Assembly: GCA_945861085.1 (NCBI GenBank)
Contig: OX244046.1
Coordinates: 4,030,001 to 4,094,000, forward strand
Length of the DNA: 64,000 nucleotides
Reading direction: 5' to 3'
Origin: Clostridioides difficile_D
GTDB lineage: Bacteria > Bacillota > Clostridia > Peptostreptococcales > Peptostreptococcaceae
Positions within the stretch are counted from its first letter, which is position 1. Each line of letters begins with the position of its first letter. This document shows positions 25,768-34,552 of this stretch, piece after piece. A program made the translations under genes and the position numbers. The notes below the pieces were generated by a model that was given only the letters and a program-made list of their open reading frames with translations, had not been told where the DNA came from and made no database searches.

Positions 25768-26562
25768 TTATTTTATAGGTGCATAAAGCTCTAAAAATAT
25801 ACGCTCAATACCTTCTTCATAAGTAGTAAGCAATATATTAACATAGACTATTCCAAGTAATTCATATTCATTTTCTATTGCTATTTCTCTTAATCTGTCT
25901 TTCACTTTATTATCAATACTTTCTCCTCCAGTTGACCATCTGCCATCTTCAATAATAGTATAAATGCAATTAGGATGAGATAGAACTTCACCTTCTATGA
26001 TTTTGTCATATTCATCTACTTCCCTTACAATTATAAATTTTTCTTCTACTATACCTTCTTCATTAAAACTTATTACTCTTCTTAAATCAGTTAATGTAAC
26101 TGCTTTTTTTAAGTTGTTTGTATTCTCTTTTAAGACCTCATATTCATCATAGTCAGTAACATGTTTTATTCTACCCTTTACCTCTAAAGGCTTCATTTCT
26201 TTTATTATGTATTTCCCAAAATATGTTTTGATTTTGTCACAATCTTCTTTGACTAACTGAATTTTTTTTAAGAGAAGCTTTTTATATTCTATTTCTTCTA
26301 GTATGATTTGTTCCTTCTCTTCTAGTAAAAGTTCTAAATCATTTATACTCTTACTTTTTCTTATTTCTTGAATCTTTTTAATTTCTATATCAATTTCTCT
26401 ATAAAAGTTTATCGTTGTAATATCATATATATCAAACTGATTATATATTCTATATCCATTTTCTTCATTTTTCTTAGGATTTACTAATCCTTTGTCTTCA
26501 TAAAATTTTAGTGTGTCTCTAGACATTCCTAAAAATTTAGATACTTGTCCAATTGTATACAT
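25768..26562 (-). CDS. MerR-family regulator with GyrI-like effector domain
   Basis: The 264-residue protein starts with MYTIGQVSKFLGMSRDTLKFYEDKGLVNP, a canonical MerR helix-turn-helix, followed by a coiled coil (ELLLEEKEQIILEEIEYKKLLLKK) and a GyrI-like ligand-binding domain ending in IFLELYAPIK. Such regulators sense amphipathic small molecules. AGGAGGACATA precedes the ATG. The 19-bp-spacer promoter immediately downstream points to the CPBP protease gene as its target. No comparable promoter is seen in front of the regulator itself. Confidence 0.9.
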   Translation of the reverse strand: MYTIGQVSKFLGMSRDTLKFYEDKGLVNPKKNEENGYRIYNQFDIYDITTINFYREIDIEIKKIQEIRKSKSINDLELLLEEKEQIILEEIEYKKLLLKKIQLVKEDCDKIKTYFGKYIIKEMKPLEVKGRIKHVTDYDEYEVLKENTNNLKKAVTLTDLRRVISFNEEGIVEEKFIIVREVDEYDKIIEGEVLSHPNCIYTIIEDGRWSTGGESIDNKVKDRLREIAIENEYELLGIVYVNILLTTYEEGIERIFLELYAPIK

Positions 26563-27095
26563 TATGTCCTCCTATTATTAGATAAATTCTTTATGCTCAT
26601 TAAACGTATTTCTATTAACAACTACAACATCACCTAAACTTTGAAGTATCAAAACCAGCATAATATTTACAATCTTTGGAATTACTCTTTTTATTTCATA
26701 ACTCAAGTGTAAACTTGTTAATATAATACGTTATAAATACTATATTGTCTACATATTTCTAACAATGGTTCTTTCACTTTAAGATGTTCTTAAACATATT
26801 TAACTTTTATTTCAAAAGATTTCCTATACATAAAAATATTCCCTTCATGATAACAGTTTTATTATTTCAACTATCTGTCACCATAAAAGGAACATCTTAA
26901 TCTTTAAACACATTCTAAATACTCTTTTAACAAATATTATTAAATTATTCTAATGCTATTGTTTCATATTTATTAGTCTTATTTTTATATAAATTTAAAT
27001 ATAAAACTATATATTCACCTACTTTTAAGGGTACATAAGTCTTCTTCTACTAGCAATAGTAAGTGCATCCTCTACTTATCATAAACTATAAATTT
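26563..27095. other. Intergenic region, AT-rich
   Basis: These 533 bases contain the MerR gene's promoter region and the 3' flank of the EthD-like gene. I see no supported gene, strong hairpin or repeat. Confidence 0.45.
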
Positions 27096-27944
27096 TTATC
27101 TCATTGTAATATATCCATGATACTGTGAATATGCATCCATAGTTGCTATATCACCTAAGAATACTGATGCAATATTGAATTGTGGTTTTAAATACGGGAA
27201 TTCCTCTTCTTGTGCCCATTCTGGCTTTTTAATAAAAGCTTTTGCCTCTTCAACCACAGCTTTATACCATTCTTCTTCTCCTTCAAACCATAGTTCTACT
27301 ACACGGTCAAAGGCAGTTGCTCCATAGTTAATTATTATTTTACTACTGACAAAACGATTAACATAGCAACAGTTTGTAAAATATGGAACTATTTCATCAT
27401 AAAACCATTTTTCTCCTTCTTCTTTAGAAATTCCATCTGGATACTTAATCATAAATTGCCAACGATAGTTTGGTCCATCTTGTACAGTACGTCCTTTTCC
27501 TCTAAAATCTTCTTCCCAATTTATTGGAACAAAGGCAAATATAAATGGTGGACATCCGTTATCTCCACCTACTGCACGTCCTACATCTCCACTTTCTGCA
27601 TTCTCATGAACCTTTTTATTCTCTACATCTGGTATACATCCTTGCCAACGTAGAACATCCATAGGCATATATTCTGTCATAATTCTATTTGCCATCTCAG
27701 GCATATGCTCATCCACAAGCCAATAATGTTCTGTTAGTTGCATCTTACGTACACCAAAACGCTCACCTTCATTTGGTGTAGGATATGCTTGATAAAAGGC
27801 ATATTTAGTACAATATGGTCCAAAAGTACTAATACTATCTGGAATATGGTGACGATATAACCAGTCCATTAATTTAGGTCTATACTCTTCCTTGGCAAGC
27901 CCTACATATATTAAACTTCTCATTATTTTAAATTCAAATCCCAT
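27096..27944 (-). CDS. EthD-like / dimeric alpha-beta barrel protein
   Basis: I choose the ATG at 27944 (MGFEFKIMRS), seven bases after AGGAG; the ATG six bases upstream abuts the ribosome site. The 282-residue protein seems to contain two ferredoxin-like repeats, each beginning with a short beta strand and a WLYRHHIPDSIS- or WFYDEIVPYFT-like helix, as in EthD/dimeric alpha-beta barrel proteins. It has several conserved-looking tryptophans and no cofactor motif. The assignment is by overall pattern only. It is the last gene of an operon with a reductase and an LVIVD propeller, so it may bind or convert the same small molecule. Confidence 0.55.
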   Translation of the reverse strand: MGFEFKIMRSLIYVGLAKEEYRPKLMDWLYRHHIPDSISTFGPYCTKYAFYQAYPTPNEGERFGVRKMQLTEHYWLVDEHMPEMANRIMTEYMPMDVLRWQGCIPDVENKKVHENAESGDVGRAVGGDNGCPPFIFAFVPINWEEDFRGKGRTVQDGPNYRWQFMIKYPDGISKEEGEKWFYDEIVPYFTNCCYVNRFVSSKIIINYGATAFDRVVELWFEGEEEWYKAVVEEAKAFIKKPEWAQEEEFPYLKPQFNIASVFLGDIATMDAYSQYHGYITMR

Positions 27945-27981
27945 AAACATTCTCCTATAATCAAAGTATATTCACATGCTT

Positions 27982-28494
27982 TCAATTTAACTTTTTCTTA
28001 TCTTTACTCAAAATATATCTTGTAAACAAATCTACACCTGCACCCACATACCACACTCCTACTGCCATAGCTACAGCAATTTGAATACAAATATCTTGTA
28101 AGTTAATAATATTTTCACCTGTCATAATAGTTAGACCTATAGCCCAACCACAAAGCCATGATGGTAGGAAAATTATTTTTTCAAATAAGAATGCAATTAT
28201 AACTGCAAAAAAACCTAATATACTAAGTGTTAAAAATAATTCTAGGTTTTGATTGAAGTTTATATATTCCATAATTAAAATAGTCAACACTGCCCATAAA
28301 TCTCCACACCAAAAACCAAACATTATTTTTAATCCATCTTTTTGTTTATTACCATTAGTTACATATAATCCTGCACAGATTAGTGCTACAGCTCCAGTTT
28401 TTATTCCTATATAAGGTGCTAACACTGCCCATAAAGGAGGTAGTAAAGCAATCCCCATAGACAGTGTTAATATTTCTTTTTTCTTTCTATACAT
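27982..28494 (-). CDS. Four/five-TM membrane protein, DUF1097-like
   Basis: The 170-residue protein has about five hydrophobic segments (SMGIALLPPLWAVLAPYIGIKTGAVALICAG in two parts; FGFWCGDLWAVLTILIM; FLTLSILGFFAVIIAFLF; AVAMAVGVWYVGAG) and a basic C-terminus. The pattern resembles the DUF1097/YcdZ family of small permease-like proteins. It overlaps the previous gene by eight bases, so the two are translationally coupled and probably form one membrane complex. In this operon it is the best candidate for uptake or export of the unknown substrate. Confidence 0.7.
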   Translation of the reverse strand: MYRKKKEILTLSMGIALLPPLWAVLAPYIGIKTGAVALICAGLYVTNGNKQKDGLKIMFGFWCGDLWAVLTILIMEYINFNQNLELFLTLSILGFFAVIIAFLFEKIIFLPSWLCGWAIGLTIMTGENIINLQDICIQIAVAMAVGVWYVGAGVDLFTRYILSKDKKKLN

Positions 28495-28711
28495 TTCCTA
28501 TATCGTAATTAGTAGCTTCTCTAGCTTGCCTTATCTCTAATAGCTTCATTGCTATTTGATTTGCAATCATAGATACTACAAAATAACTTAAGTATAGTGG
28601 TATAAATATAACAATAAATGCTGGAGTTAATCTAACATTGTAATATGTAAGTACTAAACAAATAACTACTAGAATAATTTCAATTTGTTTAAAGCTTGGC
28701 TTTTCATTCAT
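28487..28711 (-). CDS. Small two-TM membrane protein
   Basis: The 74-residue protein has two hydrophobic segments (IEIILVVICLVLTYYNV and FIVIFIPLYLSYFVVSMIA) and a charged C-terminus (LLEIRQAREATNYD). I do not recognise a family. It overlaps the larger membrane-protein gene by eight bases, the classic sign of translational coupling, which suggests a two-subunit transporter. Its ATG is preceded by AGGAGG-like GGAGGC. Function unknown beyond the membrane location. Confidence 0.7.
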   Translation of the reverse strand: MNEKPSFKQIEIILVVICLVLTYYNVRLTPAFIVIFIPLYLSYFVVSMIANQIAMKLLEIRQAREATNYDIGNV

Positions 28712-28763
28712 ACAATAAGCCTCCTATAATATCCCTTAAAAAAGAGTCTTAGTATTTTAATTA

Positions 28764-29717
28764 TTATCCTAATGAAACTCCAGCTTGATTTTCTTTAGTT
28801 AATGGTTCTATAAAATTATAAGCTGTTTTTCTTTCTTTAAATTCTGGTGTTTTACGAACTTCTTCATAATGACCTTCCATTTTTTTAATATCATCACCAT
28901 GTATAAACTTACCTGCTAAAGTATCATGGGCATGACCTAATTGTTCTTCTGGGAAACTAAATACAGTTTTTCCACTTGTAGTATCTAATTCTCCAACTAT
29001 ACCACATAGAGCACATATTGATTTTTTAGTACCTGGCTCAAGGTAGAATAATCTATTGTGACAATGTGGACATACTCCCTCTTCTCCTTGGTATGAAGCT
29101 TTTTCAAAATTTTTTGCTGCTTCAACTATATTTAAACCTATTTGATGAACTTGAGCAAGTTTTGTATCATCCATTACCAATTCCTTTGCCCATGGAAACC
29201 AAGCATTGTCTATAACTTTCCACATTGGTATTAGAGCTAGCATAGCATGTTCACATTGAACTCTTGTACCCCAGTCAGAACCTCCTATTCCCATGAATGA
29301 TATTACTTTATCATTAAGTATTCTTGAATCTGGAATTTTTCCTCCTGTAGCTTCTGAAACTTTTGTTCCTATAATATTATTTCCTCTATCTGCTCTTGGT
29401 CCAAAACGATCCATTATAGTATGGAATAATCCTGATGCTCCCTCTTCAAAGATAGGGTCTGAAATTATTATCCCATCAGCATCTTTCATTTTGTCAAGTA
29501 ACCATTCAAAATCATCTTTTAATACACACATACTACCTTTTCCAGATAATAAAGTCTTAACACACGCACAACATCCAGTACAATGTTTAATGTTAATAGA
29601 TGACATTTGAATAAATTCTACTTCAGCCCCTGCTTCTTGAGCACCCTTAAGTGCAACTTTACACATTGTGTCATTATTTCCATTTTTTGTTCCGAAAGAA
29701 ATACCTAGTATTTTCAT
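28764..29717 (-). CDS. Iron-sulfur flavoprotein-like NAD(P)H reductase with zinc ribbon
   Basis: The 317-residue protein begins with the flavodoxin/NADPH-FMN-reductase fold (MKILGISFGTKNGNNDTMCKVAL) and soon after has the compact cysteine motif HCTGCCACV...MC, which in iron-sulfur flavoproteins binds a 4Fe-4S cluster next to FMN. DGIIISDPIFEEGASGLFHTIMDRFGPRADRG completes the flavin site. Near residue 225 a CPHC...CALC zinc ribbon is appended. It probably moves electrons in the cytoplasm to a substrate bound by its operon partners. It lies directly after the LVIVD gene. Reductase role is inferred from the fold. Confidence 0.82.
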   Translation of the reverse strand: MKILGISFGTKNGNNDTMCKVALKGAQEAGAEVEFIQMSSINIKHCTGCCACVKTLLSGKGSMCVLKDDFEWLLDKMKDADGIIISDPIFEEGASGLFHTIMDRFGPRADRGNNIIGTKVSEATGGKIPDSRILNDKVISFMGIGGSDWGTRVQCEHAMLALIPMWKVIDNAWFPWAKELVMDDTKLAQVHQIGLNIVEAAKNFEKASYQGEEGVCPHCHNRLFYLEPGTKKSICALCGIVGELDTTSGKTVFSFPEEQLGHAHDTLAGKFIHGDDIKKMEGHYEEVRKTPEFKERKTAYNFIEPLTKENQAGVSLG

Positions 29718-29744
29718 TTTTAACTCTCCCTCTTTAGTATTTAT

Positions 29745-31133
29745 TTAATCTTCTTTCATTTTTAATATATAGAATCCATCATCTAAGGCATCTATGATGA
29801 TGTAGCCTCTATCATCAACAATAAGATCTTCTGTTACTGCTAAACGTGGTCCAGGGAATCCTGGGAAATAAGACTCTTCTGGCGTTTTATTTGGATTTGG
29901 TGGTATAAAATATGCTAACTCTTTGATGTAATATGGATCCGATACATCATAAACCCTTAACCCTGCATGGAAATAACAGCAATATACTCTATCTCCTCTT
30001 TGCTCTAGCCATGGCTTATTATCCATTGGTTCATGAAGGTTATGTGGACCAAATGGTCCTGGTTTTCCTAGCCCTGCAACATTAAAGTTAGGATAAGGGA
30101 AATCTTTTGGCACTTCAGGATATGGGAATTGAGCAATTAATGTTGGTTTTGTTGGATCACTAACATCAACCATATGTATATTATTCATAGCTTGAGCCTC
30201 TGTAATACTATCTGGTTTAAAAAATTGAAATCGTTCTCCCTCATTTTGAACAACAACTAAATCTCTTCCTGGTAATGGTAGTGCTGTATGAGTTCTTGCT
30301 CCTGCAAGCCTACTAGAAAATGCAGGCATAAATGGTAATTCACCTAAGCATTTTGGTCTTGTTAAATCTTCAACATCTAGTACAACTAAGCCAGCTCCTC
30401 CATAACCACAATATGCTTTCCCATCTCTTACAAATGGAGGTCCATGAAGCCATCCTTTATCCATAAATTCTGGGCAATGAGGTGCTCCTGGGTCAAAAGT
30501 TCTATTTGGATACCCATCTGCATATTGGTCTGGTCTCCACCATTTACCTATTTCCACTGGATTGGTAGGATCTATTATATCTATGACCCTGTAAATCAGA
30601 CCTTCAAATCCAGCACAGTCACTTGATAAATGTACATATCTTCCTCCGTTATACATAAATCTATGGACACCCATTACATGCTTTAAGCCACAATCCCAAT
30701 AACCTAAAAACTTAGGGTTTAAAGGGTCTTCTTTTAAACTATATATTCTAATTCCTGCTTCACACTTAATATTTGCTAATTTAGCTTGGTCAACAAGTGC
30801 TCCTGGTCCACTTCCACAACTCATTGCTACTATCATTAAATCATCTGCTATTTGAATTTTTGGAGTTGTTGTTGTAGGATATTCTTTAGGGTCTAACATT
30901 TGAAAATGTTTTATAAATTGAGGATTATAAGGGTCTGTAATATCACTAATCATTACTCCATTTTTTTTATTTCCTCCAAAACAGCATCCATATAAATAGT
31001 ATTTTTCATCTCTTTTATACAGAGCCATTTGAAACATCCCACAAGTTCCATCTAAGTTATTGAAGGAACAAACTTCAAGATTTTTAATATATCCATTATT
31101 TCCTTTGCCTTTTGCATAAAATTTATCTTCCAT
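29745..31133 (-). CDS. LVIVD-repeat beta-propeller protein
   Basis: The 462-residue protein consists of repeats ending in phrases such as GVMISDITDPYNPQFI, RVIDIIDPTNPVEIG, GLVVLDVEDLTRPKCLG, HMVDVSDPTKPTLIAQF and LRVYDVSDPYYIKELAYF. These are LVIVD-type blades and should form a beta propeller. There is no signal peptide, so unlike most LVIVD proteins it seems cytoplasmic. Many His residues (GAPHCPEFMDKGWLHGPP, GPHNLHEP) lie where a metal or substrate could bind, so an enzyme role is possible. It is the first gene of the operon divergent from the LysR gene. Confidence 0.8.
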   Translation of the reverse strand: MEDKFYAKGKGNNGYIKNLEVCSFNNLDGTCGMFQMALYKRDEKYYLYGCCFGGNKKNGVMISDITDPYNPQFIKHFQMLDPKEYPTTTTPKIQIADDLMIVAMSCGSGPGALVDQAKLANIKCEAGIRIYSLKEDPLNPKFLGYWDCGLKHVMGVHRFMYNGGRYVHLSSDCAGFEGLIYRVIDIIDPTNPVEIGKWWRPDQYADGYPNRTFDPGAPHCPEFMDKGWLHGPPFVRDGKAYCGYGGAGLVVLDVEDLTRPKCLGELPFMPAFSSRLAGARTHTALPLPGRDLVVVQNEGERFQFFKPDSITEAQAMNNIHMVDVSDPTKPTLIAQFPYPEVPKDFPYPNFNVAGLGKPGPFGPHNLHEPMDNKPWLEQRGDRVYCCYFHAGLRVYDVSDPYYIKELAYFIPPNPNKTPEESYFPGFPGPRLAVTEDLIVDDRGYIIIDALDDGFYILKMKED

Positions 31134-31403
31134 TTTTTCTCCCTTCTTATTTAAAGTATTATCAATTGATATACTTTCATTTTATGAGACAAATTTACTT
31201 AAATCCAATATCGTTTTCATGGGAATATATAAGTTATTCTTATTAATAAATTTATAAAATCTGATAAAAATATATACTCAAAACATATATTTTTATACAA
31301 ATATTTTTCAATATTCTTTAAAAGTAAATTTTCTTATACTATAATAAGTTTTAATTATATAAATAAGGCTTATAAACAATTAAGTTTAAATAGGGGTGAT
31401 TAT
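31134..31403. promoter_or_regulatory. Divergent promoter region, LysR gene and LVIVD operon
   Basis: This 270-base AT-rich gap separates two divergent transcription units, the usual arrangement in which a LysR protein controls the opposite operon. I cannot place the operator precisely. Confidence 0.5.
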
Positions 31404-32318
31404 TTGAATACTAAACAATTAGAATATTTTATATCTGTAGCAGAAACTCTAAGTTTTACCAAAACAGCAGAAAAATTCTATATTTCCCAAACTGCTGTTA
31501 CACAGCAAATAAAAGCTTTAGAAGAACGAATAAATGTAACTCTATTTACAAGAAGTAAACGACATGTTGAACTAACACCAGCTGGGAAAGTTTTTTTATC
31601 TGAGGCTCGCACTATAATAAAAAATATTAATGATGCTATTGCAAAAACACAACAATTTGCGCATGGTTTTTTTGGAACTTTGAGTATTGGAATCTTAATA
31701 GGATATGAAAAAAACAAATTTCAACAATATTTAAAAGAATTTTCTAATACATACCCTAATATATCTATGGATATTTGTACTAATGAGATAACCGAACTTT
31801 TAAACTTAGTAAAAAATAATTTTATGGACCTTGCCTTTGTTATTAATCCAGAAAATCAACCGTTAAAAGACTTTGAATATAAAACTGTAGAAAGATATTC
31901 TTTGGTAGCCCTTTTACCGTCTGGTCACCCACTTTATAATGAGGATTCTATCGATTTAATTGAACTACAGCATGATAAGTTTATTTTTGTAAAGGAAACA
32001 GGAGATGAGTATGGACAAAAATCCATGATACAAAATAGATATCGTGAAGCAGGGTTTGTGCCTAATGTGGTACAACGTTCAAATAATCTTAATACTATTG
32101 AGTCATTGGTAGCTTCTAACATGGGGATATCCATTTTACCTTCATTTTGTGTTACAGATACAATGCTAGAGCGTGATATTGCAATAGTCCCTATAAATGA
32201 AGTACAAAATAGAATTGAGGTTGTAGTTGTATGGAATAAAAACAATACAAATCCAGCATTGGAAAAATTTATTTCTATAATGTCAACTGCCATTACCCTA
32301 AAGGGTAGTAGCTTGTAA
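31404..32318 (+). CDS. LysR-family transcriptional regulator
   Basis: The 304-residue protein starts with TTG at 31404 behind AGGGGTGAT. Residues 1-60 are a typical LysR helix-turn-helix (NTKQLEYFISVAETLSFTKTAEKFYISQTAVTQQIKALEE, in parts) and residues 90-300 form the periplasmic-binding-like effector domain. It is divergent from the LVIVD/flavoprotein/EthD operon and probably activates it in response to the operon's substrate. The IscB element sits immediately downstream of its stop, so the original terminator is now about 2 kb away at 34343-34380. Confidence 0.92.
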   Translation: MNTKQLEYFISVAETLSFTKTAEKFYISQTAVTQQIKALEERINVTLFTRSKRHVELTPAGKVFLSEARTIIKNINDAIAKTQQFAHGFFGTLSIGILIGYEKNKFQQYLKEFSNTYPNISMDICTNEITELLNLVKNNFMDLAFVINPENQPLKDFEYKTVERYSLVALLPSGHPLYNEDSIDLIELQHDKFIFVKETGDEYGQKSMIQNRYREAGFVPNVVQRSNNLNTIESLVASNMGISILPSFCVTDTMLERDIAIVPINEVQNRIEVVVVWNKNNTNPALEKFISIMSTAITLKGSSL

Positions 32319-32334
32319 AAAGCTAGTTGAATAG

Positions 32335-32525
32335 CCTAAGTTTACACTACGTTATGTAAGAATATATAGGTACTTTAGGATACTTCTCTAGTCCTAAACT
32401 CTACGGTATATCATTAAACATCACTGATGGCAGGTGAAGTGTGGTATATTTAAAACCTTTCATAACATTGGCGAAGAGAGCTTACCACCGTAAGGTGAGG
32501 TTAAATTATCTGAAAGGATTATACT
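32335..32525 (+). ncRNA. Probable IscB omega RNA (HEARO-type)
   Basis: In iscB loci the guide-bearing omega RNA is encoded directly upstream of iscB. This 190-base noncoding segment is rich in helices: TTAGGA...TCCTAA (32375-32397), a compound TCAC...GTGA/CACT...AGTG structure near 32425-32450, and CACC-GTAA-GGTG with a GNRA tetraloop (32486-32497). The guide should be the host sequence just left of the element, near the LysR 3' end. Limits are approximate. Confidence 0.65.
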
Positions 32526-33878
32526 ATGGTATATGTAATTAATTTTGAAGGAAAACCATTAATGCCTACTACTAATGCAAAGGCTAGAAAATTATTAAAA
32601 CAAAAGAAAGCTACTGTTAAAAGAGTTAATCCATTTATTATACAATTATTATATAAGACAGATACTGAATATATTCAAACTATAACATTGGGGATAGATA
32701 GTGGATATTTAAATATAGGATTTTCAGCTATAACAGATAGTAAAGAATTAATAGTTGGAGAAGTAAAATTGCTTCAAGGTATGAAAGATAGATTATTAGA
32801 AAAAAGTCAGTATAGAAGAATTAGGAGACAAAGGTTAAGATATAGAAAACCTAGATGGAACAATCGAAAAATAAAACAAGGATGGTTAGCACCAAGTTTA
32901 CAACATAAATTGAATACCCATCTTAAATTTATAGATTATCTTAATTCTATATTGCCTATCAGAAATATAGTAATAGAGGTTGCCAACTTTGATATACAAA
33001 AAATTAAAAATCCTGACATATCTGGAGTAGAATATCAACAGGGAGAACAAATGAGCTTTTGGAATGTAAGGGAATATGTGCTTCACAGAGATGGACACAA
33101 ATGTCAAAATCCTAATTGTAAGAATAAGAGTAAAGAACAGATATTAGAAATTCATCATATTAAGTACAAGAGTGAAGGTGGTTCTGATGCTCCTAGTAAT
33201 TTAATAACTTTGTGTAATAAGTGTCATACATCTCCTAATCATAAAAAGGGTAAATTTCTGTATGATTGGTGTGAAAATGGTAAAAAGGTCAGAGGTTTTA
33301 GAGATGCTACATTTATGTCAATGATAAGATGGTACTTATTGGAACAGTTGAAAGAAAAATATACTAACATTAAAGCAACTTATGGTTATTTGACTAAAAA
33401 TCATAGAATTGAACATGGTATAGAAAAAAGTCATTTTAATGATGCTTTTGCTATAGCTAAAGGTGTTAATCAAGTTAGAAATTTAGAAATATTTAAAGTT
33501 GAACAATCAAGATTAAATAATAGAAGTCTTGAAAAATTCTATGATGCTAAATATATAGATAATAGAACTGGTGAGAAGGTTTCCGCAAGTGAACTTAATT
33601 GTGGAAGAAGGACTAGAAACAAGAATTTAAATTCTGAAAATCTTAGAGTGTTCAGAGGTCAGAAAATATCTAAAGGTCAAAGAAGAATAAGGAAGCAAAA
33701 ATCATTGTATCAGCCAAATGACTTGATTAAATATGATAGAAATGTTTATACAGTTAAAGGTAGTCAGAATGAGGGTAAATACATAGCTTTAAAAGAAATC
33801 AAAAAAGTACCAAATGTAAAACTAATTAAGCCATATATCTTTAAGAAGGGGTTAAATTGGAGTCATGGATTATATTAG
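32526..33878 (+). CDS. iscB: IscB RNA-guided nuclease
   Basis: The 450-residue protein has every IscB element in order: the N-terminal PLMP domain (P11-P14), RuvC-I with Asp58 (LGIDSGYLNIGF), an Arg-rich bridge helix (RRIRRQRLRYRKPRWNNRK, 97-115), RuvC-II with Glu151 (IVIEVANFDIQ), an HNH domain inserted in the nuclease (His210/His211, with zinc cysteines C193, C198, C230, C233) and RuvC-III with His303 and Asp306 (HFNDAFAIA). IscB is the ancestor-type relative of Cas9 and uses an omega RNA to cut both strands. All catalytic residues are present. AAAGGA precedes the ATG. Confidence 0.95.
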   Translation: MVYVINFEGKPLMPTTNAKARKLLKQKKATVKRVNPFIIQLLYKTDTEYIQTITLGIDSGYLNIGFSAITDSKELIVGEVKLLQGMKDRLLEKSQYRRIRRQRLRYRKPRWNNRKIKQGWLAPSLQHKLNTHLKFIDYLNSILPIRNIVIEVANFDIQKIKNPDISGVEYQQGEQMSFWNVREYVLHRDGHKCQNPNCKNKSKEQILEIHHIKYKSEGGSDAPSNLITLCNKCHTSPNHKKGKFLYDWCENGKKVRGFRDATFMSMIRWYLLEQLKEKYTNIKATYGYLTKNHRIEHGIEKSHFNDAFAIAKGVNQVRNLEIFKVEQSRLNNRSLEKFYDAKYIDNRTGEKVSASELNCGRRTRNKNLNSENLRVFRGQKISKGQRRIRKQKSLYQPNDLIKYDRNVYTVKGSQNEGKYIALKEIKKVPNVKLIKPYIFKKGLNWSHGLY

Positions 33879-34266
33879 TAGAAATCATTCTAAGTATTTG
33901 TTATTAGTACATCTGATATTTGTATGTAAATACAGAAAAAATTTGCTAATTAAATTTGGCGATGAAATTAAACATATTCTTAGTGATGTAGCAAAAGAAA
34001 AAGATTTGATCATGGTTGAAATGGAAGTTGATAAAAATCATGTGCATCTATTAGTTAAATACAGACCAACAGTTTCTATATTGGAGATAGTAAGATGGTT
34101 CAAGCAGATTTCAACTTATAGAATTTGGCGAATTAATAATAATCAATTATACCTTAACAAATATTTTTGGAAGGAAAAGACTTTTTGGTTAGATGGATAT
34201 TTTGCTTGTAGTATAGGTGCTATTTCTAAGGAAACTATTGAAAGATATATACATAATCAGGGATAA
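33865..34266 (+). CDS. tnpA: TnpA, Y1-type HUH transposase (IS200 family)
   Basis: The 133-residue protein has the HUH motif at H59/H61 (NHVHLLV) and the catalytic Tyr128 with Gln132 (RYIHNQ). DGYFACSIGAISKETIERY is the conserved C-terminal helix region. It is divergent from the IStron TnpA in this window, so the two elements belong to different lineages. The ATG lies within the last codons of iscB (overlap 14 bases), with GGAG upstream, so the pair is translationally coupled. Catalytic residues and length are intact, suggesting an active copy. Confidence 0.93.
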   Translation: MDYISRNHSKYLLLVHLIFVCKYRKNLLIKFGDEIKHILSDVAKEKDLIMVEMEVDKNHVHLLVKYRPTVSILEIVRWFKQISTYRIWRINNNQLYLNKYFWKEKTFWLDGYFACSIGAISKETIERYIHNQG

Positions 34267-34339
34267 GCTTACATCCACTAACCTAAAGGTATAGTGGTTT
34301 TACGCCTTATCTTATAAAAATTGATTAATATTGATTATA

Positions 34340-34382
34340 AAAATAGCATTAGCCACTTTTATATGGTTAATGCTATTTCTAC
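34340..34382. terminator. Terminator hairpin, probably of the LysR gene before IscB insertion
   Basis: AAATAGCATTAGCCA pairs with TGGTTAATGCTATTT (one mismatch), with T runs on both sides. It now follows the IscB element. Confidence 0.65.
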
Positions 34383-34552
34383 TTACTTATTATTTAGTTT
34401 TTAATTTGCTATTTAATAATAGTATAAAAAGAACTGCATTTAACAACTATAAGTCTTTTCCCAGAAATGTCATTAAATAAATCAAGTCTAGAAATATTTA
34501 TATGTATTGTTTAAGTAAAAATTTATTTTAATACTTCTTATTACTATTTTTA

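Larger units (their letters stand above)
32330..34330 (+). mobile_element. IS200/IS605-type element carrying iscB and tnpA
   Basis: Between the LysR stop and a terminator-like hairpin at 34343 lies one insertion unit: a noncoding structured left end, iscB, and tnpA overlapping it by 14 bases. A CCACTA/TAGTGG hairpin (34275-34280 with 34292-34297) close to the right end and a TTAGGA/TCCTAA hairpin near the left (32375-32397) are candidate transposase recognition hairpins. Exact ends are estimates to within a few tens of bases. Confidence 0.75.

Noticed and set aside
32526..33878. Calling the HNH/RuvC protein a small Cas9 or type II CRISPR effector
   Set aside because: It has the N-terminal PLMP domain and an adjacent tnpA but no repeat array, cas1 or cas2; it is IscB.
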